A DNA stretch of 64,000 nt from Amycolatopsis dendrobii (GTDB taxonomy: Bacteria > Actinomycetota > Actinomycetes > Mycobacteriales > Pseudonocardiaceae): assembly GCF_014145675.1 (NCBI RefSeq), contig NZ_JACGZW010000002.1, positions 62,001 through 126,000 on the forward strand, read 5' to 3'. Numbering within the stretch: the first letter of the stretch is position 1; each line of letters starts with the position of its first letter. The notes below the pieces were generated by a model that searched no databases, had not been told where the DNA came from, and saw only the letters and a program-made list of their open reading frames with translations. Position numbers and translations under genes: made by a program. Below are positions 38,487-47,390 of this stretch, piece by piece.

Positions 38487-39224
38487 TCAAGCGCGCAGCA
38501 CGACGCACGCGAAGCCGAACGAATGCCGGTAGTCGCGGAGCCACTCGTCGCGGTGGGTGGCCGCGGCGGCGAGGGCTTCGGCCTGGTCTGGGTCTTCCGG
38601 GTGGTCGAGGGCCCACTCGGTGAGGCTGCCGGTCCACGACCATTCGTAGGAGTCCAGTTCGCCGCGGGTGCTGGTGTGGCCGTGGGTCGGCGTCCAGCCG
38701 GCGGAAACCATCTGGTCGAGCAGTTCCGGCAGGTCTGGCAGGTCGCCGAAGATCTCGAGGGCGGCGGGGGTTGGCTCGGCTTCCCAGTAGGCGTCGCCGA
38801 TCAGGGCGCGGCCGCCAGGGCGGACGTGGGTTCGCAGTGCGGCGAGGGTGTCCGTCAACCCGCCGAAGGCGTGGGTAGAGCCGATGCACAGGACGGTGTC
38901 GAACTCGGCTGCGGCGGGGAATTCGGTGGCGGAGCGCTGGTGGAGGGTCAGGCGGTCGGCGACGCCTCGTTCGGTCGCCGCGGAGCGGGCGCGGGCGAGG
39001 GCGAATTCCGAGGTGTCGACGCCGACCGCGCGGAGCTTCGGGTACGCGGTGAGGGCGCGGATGAGCCATTCGGCACCACCGCAGCCCAGGTCCAGGACAA
39101 CAGCGTCCTCGCGCGGGATGCTGCGAGCGAGCAGGCGCTGGACCTCGTCGTCGCTGATCGGGGCGGCGATGGGGTGCCGGGTGTGGGCGAGTGCGGAAAG
39201 TCGTTCACGGTTCACGCGCGCCAC
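38487..39224 (-). CDS. SAM-dependent methyltransferase
   Basis: 245 residues. Motif I is VVLDLGCGGAEWLIRAL (about 42-58), with AVGVDTSEFALARAR, LHQRSATEFPAAAEFDTVLCIGSTHAFG and LRPGG-like VRPGGRALIGDAYWE. Typical of class I small-molecule methyltransferases. GTG at 39224 was chosen; a second GTG at 39215 is possible. There is no clear operon partner; the VOC gene is 59 bp downstream. Confidence 0.88.
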   Translation of the reverse strand: MARVNRERLSALAHTRHPIAAPISDDEVQRLLARSIPREDAVVLDLGCGGAEWLIRALTAYPKLRAVGVDTSEFALARARSAATERGVADRLTLHQRSATEFPAAAEFDTVLCIGSTHAFGGLTDTLAALRTHVRPGGRALIGDAYWEAEPTPAALEIFGDLPDLPELLDQMVSAGWTPTHGHTSTRGELDSYEWSWTGSLTEWALDHPEDPDQAEALAAAATHRDEWLRDYRHSFGFACVVLRA

Positions 39225-39257
39225 GCTGACACGTGCGCGCAGGACCGCGCATCTTGT

Positions 39258-39881
39258 TTACGAGCGGGTGCGCATCGAGGCCGACGGGGCGGTGCCGAGC
39301 ACGCGCGCGGCGACCCAGGCCAGGCCGTCGGCGGTTTCGGCGGGGGTGCCTGAGGGCTGCATGACGTGGCTGAGCACGGTGCGCACGACGAGGTCCATGA
39401 CCACGGTGAGCTGGCCGTCGTCGAGTGGCGGCGCGTAGCCGCGGACCCGGCCGCGCAGGACGGCTTTCGCTTCGGTGAGCAAGGTGCCGGCGCGGGTGGT
39501 CAGCAGTGGCAGGAATTCGTTGTCGGTGCCGTGTGTCGCGGAGGCGATGGCGCGCAGCAGGATGTTGTCGTCGGCCAGTTCGAGCACCGCGCGGACGGCG
39601 TCGTAGATCGCCTCGACCAGGTCGTCCGGATGCCGGTCGAACGCGGTGCTCACGACCGCGAGGAACCGGCGCAGCTCGTGCGAGATCATCGCCTCGGCGA
39701 GCGCGGTTTTCGAGCCGATCTCGTTGTAGACGGTCTGCCTGCTCACCCCGACCAGATCGGCCAAGCGCGCCATGGTGACCGCTGACCAGCCGGATTTCGC
39801 GGTGAGTTCGATGGCGGCGGTGATGATGGGCTGCCGGTACTGGCCGCCCGCGGGCACCGGAAGCACGCTCATGACCGTCAT
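39258..39881 (-). CDS. TetR-family regulator of the alkane operon
   Basis: 207 residues; the helix-turn-helix is at about 19-62 (PIITAAIELTAKSGWSAVTMARLADLVGVSRQTVYNEIGSK landmark region). It follows the ferredoxin reductase gene by 43 bp with its own GGAG ribosome site 5 nt before ATG 39881. In actinobacteria the alkB-rubA-rubB operon commonly ends with a TetR gene (alkU type), and this one fits. The likely operator is the inverted repeat upstream of alkB (42750-42807). Confidence 0.9.
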   Translation of the reverse strand: MTVMSVLPVPAGGQYRQPIITAAIELTAKSGWSAVTMARLADLVGVSRQTVYNEIGSKTALAEAMISHELRRFLAVVSTAFDRHPDDLVEAIYDAVRAVLELADDNILLRAIASATHGTDNEFLPLLTTRAGTLLTEAKAVLRGRVRGYAPPLDDGQLTVVMDLVVRTVLSHVMQPSGTPAETADGLAWVAARVLGTAPSASMRTRS

Positions 39882-39924
39882 CTTATCTCCACCTTCCTCC
39901 CCTCCACCGCCCTCAACCGAGTGG

Positions 39925-41139
39925 CTACGCCACGCAGCGTTCTTTTGTTTCCAGCGCGAAGGCGACTGCCTCGGACCACGGCGCTCGCGCGGCGATCCGT
40001 TTGCGGTACTTCATGATGTCGCGCGGCCGGTCGACGGTGAACGCGCCGACGAGCCGGTCGCCGCGGCGGTACAGCGCGGTGAAGCCGTGCTCCGCCGGGA
40101 CCGCGACGACGACCTCGTCCGCGCGCGGCGTTCCGACGAACTGAATGCGGTGCGAGTACCAATCGGACCAGAAGTACGGCACGGCGCTGAACACCCGGGC
40201 ACTCGCTGGGTCCAGCGCGTGCCGCGCCGCGGCGGCACCCTGCTCGGCCGCGTTCGTCCAGTGTTCCAGCCGCATCAGTTCGCCGTCGAACAGCGCGTTC
40301 GCCACGTGTGCGACGTCTCCGGCCGCATAAACGCCGTGTGCGGCGGCGAGGGTGCCGTCGCAGATGACGCCGCCGTCGCGTTCGTGCAGCAGAAGTCCGC
40401 TGTCGCGCAGCCAGCCGGTGGCCGGGGCCGCGCCGATTCCGGCGACCACGAGGTCGGCTGGGAGGACTTCGCCGGTGGACAGCTGGACGCCGGTCACCGC
40501 ACCGTCCTGCGACGTGAAGCCGGTGACCCTGGTGCCCAGCCGGAGATCGGTGCCTGCCGTGCGATGCAGATCCGCGCAGACCTCGCCGACTTCGGGGCCG
40601 ATCGCGCGGACCAACGGCGTTTCCAGTGTTTCCACAATGGACACTGGCAGGCCGCGTTTGCGTGCGGCTGAAGCGACTTCCGATCCGATGAACCCGGCAC
40701 CGATCACGACTGTCCTAGCACCACTGTCCAATGCGGACCGAATGGCCGCGGCGTCGTCCGCGGTGCGCAGCGAGTGAATGCCGGAGATCTCGTCGGTGCC
40801 GGGGAGAACGCGGGCGGCGGCTCCGGTGGCGATGACAGCCGCGTCGTACGGGACGGTCGTGTCGCCGGTGCGGATCTCCCTGGCGATCGGGTCGAGTCCG
40901 GTCGCGGGAGTGCCCAGCCGGAGTTCGACGCGGAGCTCGCGCAGGTCGTCCGCGCTGAGAAACGGCTCCACCGCAGCCGGTCCGTCCGCCGCGAGGAAGG
41001 CCTTCGACAGCGGCGGCCGGTCGTACGGCAGACGGTCCTCCGCGCCGATCAGCACGATCTTCCCGTCGTATCCGATCCGCCGCGCCGATTCGACCGCTCG
41101 CAGTCCCGCCAGCGACGCGCCCACCACCGCGAGCGTCAT
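39925..41139 (-). CDS. Ferredoxin/rubredoxin reductase (NAD(P)H, FAD)
   Basis: 404 residues of the oxygenase-coupled reductase family. FAD motif TLAVVGASLAGLRAVESARR at the N-terminus, RLPYDRPPLSK, NAD motif TVVIGAGFIGSEVASAARKRG and the second FAD motif GVYAAGDVAHV. It passes electrons from NAD(P)H to the ferredoxin and/or the AlkB-linked rubredoxin. ATG 41139 overlaps the ferredoxin stop (ATGA). Third gene of the alkane operon. Confidence 0.92.
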   Translation of the reverse strand: MTLAVVGASLAGLRAVESARRIGYDGKIVLIGAEDRLPYDRPPLSKAFLAADGPAAVEPFLSADDLRELRVELRLGTPATGLDPIAREIRTGDTTVPYDAAVIATGAAARVLPGTDEISGIHSLRTADDAAAIRSALDSGARTVVIGAGFIGSEVASAARKRGLPVSIVETLETPLVRAIGPEVGEVCADLHRTAGTDLRLGTRVTGFTSQDGAVTGVQLSTGEVLPADLVVAGIGAAPATGWLRDSGLLLHERDGGVICDGTLAAAHGVYAAGDVAHVANALFDGELMRLEHWTNAAEQGAAAARHALDPASARVFSAVPYFWSDWYSHRIQFVGTPRADEVVVAVPAEHGFTALYRRGDRLVGAFTVDRPRDIMKYRKRIAARAPWSEAVAFALETKERCVA

Positions 41140-41327
41140 GACACCAGTTTCAGCGCTAGCACCGGGCAGGCGTCGACCGCCGCGGCGAGATCGGTCCGGT
41201 GCTCCTCGCTGGGGTTGCCGTCGAGCACCACGACCGTGCCCTCGTCGCCCACCTCGAAGAAGTCCGGGGCCATCGCTTCGCACATGCCCAGGCCGTCACA
41301 CTTGTTCAAATCCGCTTCGATCCGCAT
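41136..41327 (-). CDS. [3Fe-4S]-type ferredoxin
   Basis: 63 residues. Cysteines are in KCDGLGMCEAMAPDFF and at DACPVLAL: Cys10, Cys16 and Cys53. The second cysteine of a 4Fe cluster is replaced by Gly, as in [3Fe-4S] ferredoxins that serve P450s in actinomycetes. Here it lies in an alkB operon, with stop and start overlaps on both sides, where a second rubredoxin gene is more usual. Confidence 0.9.
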   Translation of the reverse strand: MRIEADLNKCDGLGMCEAMAPDFFEVGDEGTVVVLDGNPSEEHRTDLAAAVDACPVLALKLVS

Positions 41328-42727
41328 CAGACACTCATCCTTCCGGGAGCAACGAAGTCGACCTTTTCCCTTACGCCGCAGTCGGGACAGCACCAACTGT
41401 CCGGAATGGACGACCACGGCGTACCGGCCGGGAAGCCTTCACGCGGGTCGCCGCGCTGCTCGTCGTACACGTATCCGCAACCGGGGCACATCCCGCCTTC
41501 GCTGGCGTCGCCGCGCACGTCTTCCGGCACGGAAACCGCCTCGTGAGCCGAAGAGCCATACCGGGCAAGGATTTTCTCCCGCTTCGACGGCTGGATGTTC
41601 GCCCGGCTGATGTCGCCGTCGAAGTGGTTGAGCACCCGCTGGTCCATCACTCGCCGCCACAGCGGCGGGAACAGCGCGAGCACGATCATCCCGGCGTACC
41701 CGGTCGGCAGCACCGGAGATTCGGCGAAGTCGCGCAGGGTCTGGTAGCGGCGCGTCGGGTTGGCGTGGTGATCGCTGTGCCGCTGCAGGTGGTACAGCAG
41801 GACGTTCGTCGCGATGTTGTTGGAATTCCAGCTGTGGCTGGGATCCACGCGCTCGTAGCGACGGCGCTCCGGCGGCCCGACCTTCTGACGCAGCATCCCG
41901 TAGTGCTCCATGTAGTTCACGACTTCCAGCAGCGAGAACCCGATCACCGCCTGGATCACCAGGTACGGCAGGATCCCGACACCGAGCCAGGCCACCATCG
42001 CCACCCACAGCACAGCGGACATCAGCCACGCGTTGAGCACGTCATTGCCGATCCGGAACGGATGCTTGTCGCGACGGGCGTAACGCTTGCGCTCCAGTCC
42101 CCACGCGGATTTCAGCGAGCCGAACACCGTACGCGGCCAGAACCGGTAGAAGCTCTCGCCAACACGGCTCGACGCCGGGTCCTCCGGAGTCGCGACGCGC
42201 ACGTGGTGGCCGCGGTTGTGCTCGATGTAGAAGTGCCCGTAGAAGCTTTGCGCCAGCGCGATCTTCGACAGCCAGCGCTCGTGGCTTTCCTTCTTGTGGC
42301 CCAGTTCGTGCGCGGTGTTGATGCCGATCCCGCCGATGCAGCCGATCGAGATCGCCAGCCCGATCTTGTCCGCGACGGACAGTTCGCCGCGGACGATGAG
42401 CCAGAACGCGAAGACGAATCCGACGTACTGGATCGGCAGGAACAGGTAGGTGATCCAGCGGTAGTAGCGGTCCTGTTCGAGCCGTTCGATCACGTCGTCC
42501 GGCGGATTGCTCCGGTCGAGGCCCGCGACCAGGTCGATCGCGGGCACGATCGCCAGGATCACGATCGGCCCGATCCAGAACCAGACGCCCCAGCCGGTCG
42601 CGGCGTGCAGGCCGATCGCGAGGAACGCGAGCGACGGCACGACCAGCCCGATCAGCCACAGGTACCGCTTCTTGTCGGTCCAGCGTTCGGTCGACCCCAG
42701 CGGCACCGTGCCGGTCATCTCGCTCAT
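41327..42727 (-). CDS. alkB: Alkane 1-monooxygenase fused to rubredoxin
   Basis: 466 residues. The membrane di-iron hydroxylase part has the histidine boxes HELGHKKE, EHNRGHH, NYMEHYG and LQRHSDHHA and about six membrane segments. After a linker the last about 65 residues are a rubredoxin: CPGCGYVYDEQRGDP...CCPDCG, with both CxxCG pairs. It hydroxylates the terminal carbon of n-alkanes in the cytoplasmic membrane. AlkB-Rub fusions are known in actinobacteria. AGGAGG lies 6 nt before ATG 42727. First gene of the alkane operon. Confidence 0.95.
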   Translation of the reverse strand: MSEMTGTVPLGSTERWTDKKRYLWLIGLVVPSLAFLAIGLHAATGWGVWFWIGPIVILAIVPAIDLVAGLDRSNPPDDVIERLEQDRYYRWITYLFLPIQYVGFVFAFWLIVRGELSVADKIGLAISIGCIGGIGINTAHELGHKKESHERWLSKIALAQSFYGHFYIEHNRGHHVRVATPEDPASSRVGESFYRFWPRTVFGSLKSAWGLERKRYARRDKHPFRIGNDVLNAWLMSAVLWVAMVAWLGVGILPYLVIQAVIGFSLLEVVNYMEHYGMLRQKVGPPERRRYERVDPSHSWNSNNIATNVLLYHLQRHSDHHANPTRRYQTLRDFAESPVLPTGYAGMIVLALFPPLWRRVMDQRVLNHFDGDISRANIQPSKREKILARYGSSAHEAVSVPEDVRGDASEGGMCPGCGYVYDEQRGDPREGFPAGTPWSSIPDSWCCPDCGVREKVDFVAPGRMSV

Positions 42728-42749
42728 CGCGCCCTCCTCCGTTGGCTGG

Positions 42750-42807
42750 CTTTACATGAAGGTAAGACATGTACACCTCGATTGACAAGAGGGTATGAAA
42801 TGTAAAG
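42750..42807 (-). promoter_or_regulatory. Operator/promoter region of the alkB operon
   Basis: Perfect 8-bp arms CTTTACAT (42750-42757) and ATGTAAAG (42800-42807) lie 42 bp apart, with ACATGT-containing sequence between them, in an AT-rich island just upstream of the alkB ribosome site. A TTGTCA-like -35 is present on the minus strand. The TetR encoded at the operon end is the likely binder. Confidence 0.55.
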
Positions 42808-42851
42808 TCACCACGGCCGGGTGAATCCGCGGACGGGGCCTCGTCCGCGGG

Positions 42852-43727
42852 TCAGTCGGGGACGCGGGCGTGCCGCAGCACCTCGACCACGGGATCCAGC
42901 CGCGTGTCGGCGGTGCGCCGGATCAGGAACGTGGTGAGCGTGGCGACGAGATCGTCGATCGGCAGGACCGCGCATTCGTTCGGATCCAGGGCCAGCGCGG
43001 TCGCGGATTCGACCGGCGCGAGGGTGAAGCTTTTGGTGCTGCGCAGGAAGATCAACAACCCGCTGACGTCGGAGAACTGCGCTTCCGGATCGACCAGCAC
43101 GCCCTTGGCGGCGAGCTGCTCCGCGCGCCGGGAGCCGAGATCCCAGTGCCGCGGGCCCTGCAGATACTGGAATCCGCGCAGATCGGCGAGGGTGAGCGAG
43201 GTCCGGTCAGGAAACCGCGACGCGTCCACGACGGCCCCGAGCGGTTCGCGGTAAAGGACGATGGTCGACAGCCGGTCGTCGGAAGTGCCCAGGTGCGACA
43301 CGGCGAGGTCGAGCGAGTTGCTGAGCAGCGCCGATTCCATTCCGAGCGACGGCATCTGCCGCAGGGTGAACCGGTAGGAGCCGTCGAGCGCGCGGATCGA
43401 TTCGCTGAGCTGGCGGCGGTGCGCGGGGTTGAGCACGTCGGGGATGGCGAGCCGGACGTCGGCGCGCTGGTCGCGGGTGCGCATCCGGACCGGAATGGCG
43501 TCGAAACCCGAAACGACCGATTCGGCGAGCGGCAGCAGCGCTTCGCCGGCCTCGGACAGCCGGGTGTGGTGGGTGGAACGGTCGAACAGCGGTTCCCCCA
43601 GTTCGCGTTCGAGGTCGCGAATGCGCTGGCTGAGCGGCGGAACGGACATGTTCAGCGCCCGCGCCGCACGGGTGAAGTTCAGCTCGCGCGCGACCGCGAG
43701 GAAGTACCGCAGGTGGTGAATCTCCAC
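42852..43727 (-). CDS. LysR-family transcriptional regulator
   Basis: About 291 residues. VEIHHLRYFLAVARELNFTRAARALNMSVPPLSQRIRDLERELG is the N-terminal helix-turn-helix (landmark region 1-44). I chose GTG 43727, which gives the family-typical start; GTG 43745 is also in frame. It is divergent from the CoA-transferase-led catabolic operon at 43857 and probably activates it in response to an acid or its CoA ester. Confidence 0.9.
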   Translation of the reverse strand: MEIHHLRYFLAVARELNFTRAARALNMSVPPLSQRIRDLERELGEPLFDRSTHHTRLSEAGEALLPLAESVVSGFDAIPVRMRTRDQRADVRLAIPDVLNPAHRRQLSESIRALDGSYRFTLRQMPSLGMESALLSNSLDLAVSHLGTSDDRLSTIVLYREPLGAVVDASRFPDRTSLTLADLRGFQYLQGPRHWDLGSRRAEQLAAKGVLVDPEAQFSDVSGLLIFLRSTKSFTLAPVESATALALDPNECAVLPIDDLVATLTTFLIRRTADTRLDPVVEVLRHARVPD

Positions 43728-43750
43728 GCTGAGCAGCGTACCCACGGTGT

Positions 43751-43766
43751 TATCACGGTGGTCATA
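43751..43766. promoter_or_regulatory. LysR box TAT-N10-ATA
   Basis: TATCACGGTGGTCATA between the LysR gene and the CoA-transferase gene, overlapping a direct repeat CACGGTG (43743-43749 and 43754-43760, one DNA turn apart). A likely binding site of the adjacent LysR protein. Confidence 0.45.
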
Positions 43767-43856
43767 CCGATCTGATGCACTCGGTCATTCCCTTCTGGTG
43801 AGCAAGCGCTTAGCGTCTGTGGTGAAGCAAAGATCGTCAACGGGAGGACCGCGAAG

Positions 43857-45023
43857 ATGGATGCCACCGGACCGCTTTCCGGGGTTAAGGTGCTCGACCT
43901 GTCGTCCGCGGTGATGGGCCCGTACGCCACGCAGATCCTCGGCGACTTCGGCGCCGACGTGATCCGGGTCGAACCGCTGCGCGACGTCGCCCGGCACTCG
44001 CCGGCCAACACCGGCCGCACGCCCGGGATGGCCCCGCTGTACATGCAGGTCAACCAGAACAAACGCAGTATCGAACTCGACCTCAAGGACCCCGCCGGCC
44101 GCGAAGACCTCTTCGCCCTGCTCGCCGACGCCGACGTCCTCGTCACCAACATGCGCGCAGCCGCGCTCGACCGGCTCGGCCTCGGCTACGAGCAGCTGCG
44201 CGAACGCTTCCCTCGCCTGGTCTACGCGCACGCGCAGGGTTTCGCGCCCGGCTCGTCGCGCGCCAACCGGCCCGCCTACGACGAGGTCATCCAGGCCACG
44301 TCCGGCCTGGTCAGCTTGCAGGACCGGGCGGGCGGCACACTGCAGTTCGTCCCGACCTTCATCGCCGACAAGACCGCCGCGCTGTACCTGCTCAACGGCG
44401 TGCTCGCCGCGCTCTTCGACCAGCAGCGCACCGGCAAGGGCCAGCAGGTCGAACTCGCGATGGCCGACGCGATGATCGCGGTCAACCTGGTCGAGCACCT
44501 GGCGGGCGACGTCTTCGTCCCAGCCGCCGGTGACGTCGGCAACCCGCTTTCGCTCAGCGACACGCACGCGGCCATGCGCACGGCCGACGGCGGCGCGATC
44601 GCCGCGGTGCCCTACACCAACGACGCCGTGCGGACGCTGCTGATCGGCGCCGGCCTCGAGGACGCCGCGGCCGATCCGGCCTGGGACTCCCCGGTGATCG
44701 ACCGGGAGATTTTCACCGCGGGAGTGGAGAAGGTGCTGGCCAACTCCGCCAGCCGCACCACCGCGGAGTGGGAGGAGTACCTGACCGCCCACGACGTTCC
44801 GTACGCGGTCGTCGTCGACATCGCCGACCTGCCGACCGACCCGTACGTTCAGGAAGTCGGGCTGATCACCGAGCGGGAACACCCGACCGAGGGCACGATC
44901 CGCGTCGTGGAGAGCCCGCTGCATTTCTCGCGGACCCCGGCCGGGTTCCGCAGGCACGCCGAACGCGCCGGAGCGAGCACCGCCGAAGTCGTCGGAGCCG
45001 TACGCACCACTGAAGGGGTTTGA
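43857..45023 (+). CDS. CaiB/BaiF-family CoA-transferase (class III)
   Basis: 388 residues. LSGVKVLDLSSAVMGPYATQILGDFGADVIRVEP is the N-terminal signature; NKRSIELDLKDPAGREDL and PAYDEVIQATSGL (with the likely catalytic Asp) follow. It moves CoA between acyl-CoA and a free acid without ATP. GGGAGG lies upstream of ATG 43857. First gene of a six-gene operon (43857-50606), so it should activate the substrate of the acyl-CoA dehydrogenases that follow. Confidence 0.92.
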   Translation: MDATGPLSGVKVLDLSSAVMGPYATQILGDFGADVIRVEPLRDVARHSPANTGRTPGMAPLYMQVNQNKRSIELDLKDPAGREDLFALLADADVLVTNMRAAALDRLGLGYEQLRERFPRLVYAHAQGFAPGSSRANRPAYDEVIQATSGLVSLQDRAGGTLQFVPTFIADKTAALYLLNGVLAALFDQQRTGKGQQVELAMADAMIAVNLVEHLAGDVFVPAAGDVGNPLSLSDTHAAMRTADGGAIAAVPYTNDAVRTLLIGAGLEDAAADPAWDSPVIDREIFTAGVEKVLANSASRTTAEWEEYLTAHDVPYAVVVDIADLPTDPYVQEVGLITEREHPTEGTIRVVESPLHFSRTPAGFRRHAERAGASTAEVVGAVRTTEGV

Positions 45024-45026
45024 TCG

Positions 45027-46199
45027 ATGGATCTCGAACTGTCTAAAGAGGACCTCGCGTTCCGGGACGGATTGCGGGAGGTGTTCCTCGGCGCGATTCC
45101 AGAGGTTATCCGCAAGCGCAGCGCGCTCGGCCTGATCACGCGCGACGACATCGTCACGAGCCAGCGGATCCTGAACGAGCACGGTCTGGCCGTCCCGCAC
45201 TGGCCGGTCAAGTGGGGCGGTCGCGATTGGACTCCGACGCAATCCCACATTTACGCCTCCGAACTCCAGCGCAACGCGGTGCCGCAGCCGCTCGCCTTCA
45301 ACGCGAGCATGGTCGGCCCGATCATCGCCGAGTTCGGGAGCGAGGAGCAGAAGCAGAAGTTCCTCCCGGCCACCGCGAATCTCGACATCTGGTGGTCGCA
45401 GGGCTTCTCCGAGCCGGAGGCCGGTTCCGACCTCGCCGGGCTGCGCACCACCGCGAAGCGCGACGGCGACCACTACGTCCTCAATGGACAGAAGACCTGG
45501 ACCACGCTCGGCCAGTACGGCGACTGGATGTTCGTGCTCGCGCGGACCAACCCGGACGCGCCGCGCAAACAGCAGGGCCTGTCCTTCCTGCTGCTCGACC
45601 TGAACACGCCGGGCATCGAGCGCCGTCCGATCAAACTGGTCGACGGGTCCGCCGAGGTCAACGAGTTCTTCTTCGACAACGTGGTGATCCCGGCGGAGAA
45701 CCTCGTCGGCGAGGAGAACAAGGGCTGGACGTACGCGAAGTTCCTGCTCGGCAACGAGCGCAACGGCATCGCCCAGGTCGGCACCGGTCAGCGGATCTTC
45801 GCCGACCTCGCCGCCGCGGCCGCCGATCTGCCCACCGAGGACGGTCCGCTCTCCGGCGACGCGGAATTCCGCGCCGCCATGCACACCGCTAAGACCACGC
45901 TGCTCGCGCTGGAGGCGACCCAGATGCGGGTCACCGCCGCCTCGGAAAACGGCCAGCCGAGCCCGGTGTCGTCGCTGCTCAAGATGGAGGGCACGCAGGC
46001 CCTTCAGGCGCTGACGAAGCTGCGCATGCGCGCGGCCGGGTCCGACGGCATGCTGCTGGACACCGAATCGCCGGTGCGCGCCGACGAGGCCGCGGTCGTG
46101 GCCGCGGCGCAGTACCTGAACCAGCGGAAACTGTCGATTTTCGGCGGCTCCAACGAAATCCAGCGCGGCGTCATCGCGAAGACGATCCTCGGTCTGTAA
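45027..46199 (+). CDS. Acyl-CoA dehydrogenase, large/alpha-type partner
   Basis: 390 residues. WWSQGFSEPEAGSDLAGL, NGQKTWTTLGQYGDWMFVLART and the C-terminal IFGGSNEIQRGVIAKTIL show an intact FAD-binding and active-site frame. It is followed 13 bp later by a second, less complete acyl-CoA dehydrogenase gene. Such pairs form alpha2beta2 enzymes in actinobacteria (steroid side-chain FadE pairs are the studied case). Gap to the CoA-transferase is 3 bp. Confidence 0.92.
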   Translation: MDLELSKEDLAFRDGLREVFLGAIPEVIRKRSALGLITRDDIVTSQRILNEHGLAVPHWPVKWGGRDWTPTQSHIYASELQRNAVPQPLAFNASMVGPIIAEFGSEEQKQKFLPATANLDIWWSQGFSEPEAGSDLAGLRTTAKRDGDHYVLNGQKTWTTLGQYGDWMFVLARTNPDAPRKQQGLSFLLLDLNTPGIERRPIKLVDGSAEVNEFFFDNVVIPAENLVGEENKGWTYAKFLLGNERNGIAQVGTGQRIFADLAAAAADLPTEDGPLSGDAEFRAAMHTAKTTLLALEATQMRVTAASENGQPSPVSSLLKMEGTQALQALTKLRMRAAGSDGMLLDTESPVRADEAAVVAAAQYLNQRKLSIFGGSNEIQRGVIAKTILGL

Positions 46200-46212
46200 G
46201 GGACGGCGACTC

Positions 46213-47376
46213 ATGAACCTCGAATTCAACGAAGACCAGAAGCTGCTGTTCGAGACCGTCGACACGGCGGTCGGCCGCGGCTACCCGGCAGGCGGCCGCG
46301 CGGCCGCGACGAGCAGCGAGCTCGGCTGGAACGACCAGGTCTGGAGCACCCTCGGCGAGCTGGGTCTCGCCGGTCTCCCGATCTCCGCGGACCACGACGG
46401 CGCGGGCGCGGGCCCGGTCGAGGTCTACGCGACGCTGGAGGCGATGGGCAAGCACGCGGCGGCCGAACCGCTGCTCGACGGCGTGTTCCTGCCGTCGTGG
46501 ATCATCGCCGAACTGGGCACCGACGACCAGGTCAAGGAGCTGCTGCCGCTGCTCGCCAGCGGCGGCACGACGATCGCGGTCGCGCACGCCGAACCGGGAC
46601 GTCCGTGGGGCGTCGCTCCGTCGGTGTCGGCGAGCGGTTCCGCGCTTTCCGGCACGAAGTCGCCGGTGCGCAACGCCGATCAAGCCGACAAGTTCCTGGT
46701 CACCGCGGTCGACGAGAACGGCCGCACCGGGGTGTACCTGGTCGAGGCGACCGCTGAAGGCATCACTCGCGTGGACGGCCGGGCCGCGGACTGGGGTCAC
46801 ACGTCGCAGGTCGAATTCGCTGGTACGCCTGCGGTTCTCCTCGGCACCTCGGAAGCTGACGTATCGGCCGCGTTGCGTCGCGCGTTCTCGCGGGTGCGAG
46901 TCGCGGTGACCGGCGAGGCGATCGGCCTGATGGAGACCGGGCTCGCGATGACCGTCGAGTACCTCAAGACCCGCAAGCAGTTCGGCGTTCCGCTGGCGGC
47001 GTTCCAGGCGCTCGTGCACCGTGCCGCCGACCTGTACGCGAAGGTCGAGCTGGCCCGTTCGCTGGCGCTGTGGGCCACCGCGACGGTCGAGGCGTACGAC
47101 AACGGCGCCTCCACTGTGGACCTTGATGCCGCGGCTGACGACGCGTTCGTGTTCGTGTGCGACGCGGCGACCGCGACCGCCGAGGAGATCGTCCAGCTGC
47201 ACGGCGGCATCGGAATGACTTACGAATCAGAGGTCGCGCACCACGCGGCGCGCCTCATCGCCATCACGGAGAGTTACGGCGGAGTGAGCGCGGCCCGCCG
47301 CCGCGCGCTAGCGTCGGACGCGTTGCTGACGCCGCCGAGCGCGCTGCTCAACAACGCGGACGCGGTCACCGCCTGA
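46213..47376 (+). CDS. Acyl-CoA dehydrogenase, beta-type partner
   Basis: 387 residues. The fold is clear (YATLEAMGKHAAAEPLLDGVFLPSWI, GLAMTVEYLKTRKQFGVPLAAFQALVHRAADLY, VQLHGGIGMTYESEVAHHAARL), but the GSNEIQR-type end is absent and the central EPDAGSD loop is replaced by HAEPGRPWG. It therefore probably has no complete active site alone and pairs with the preceding dehydrogenase. It carries a TCCACTGTGG word (47110-47119) coding Ser-Thr-Val. Confidence 0.9.
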   Translation: MNLEFNEDQKLLFETVDTAVGRGYPAGGRAAATSSELGWNDQVWSTLGELGLAGLPISADHDGAGAGPVEVYATLEAMGKHAAAEPLLDGVFLPSWIIAELGTDDQVKELLPLLASGGTTIAVAHAEPGRPWGVAPSVSASGSALSGTKSPVRNADQADKFLVTAVDENGRTGVYLVEATAEGITRVDGRAADWGHTSQVEFAGTPAVLLGTSEADVSAALRRAFSRVRVAVTGEAIGLMETGLAMTVEYLKTRKQFGVPLAAFQALVHRAADLYAKVELARSLALWATATVEAYDNGASTVDLDAAADDAFVFVCDAATATAEEIVQLHGGIGMTYESEVAHHAARLIAITESYGGVSAARRRALASDALLTPPSALLNNADAVTA

Positions 47377-47390
47377 GAAAGGAGCGCGCC

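Noticed and set aside
43785..46265. 826-codon minus-strand frame opposite the CoA-transferase and acyl-CoA dehydrogenase genes
   Set aside because: Codon-bias artefact: low-complexity R/V/G/H-rich translation and no ribosome site; three well-supported genes lie on the plus strand.
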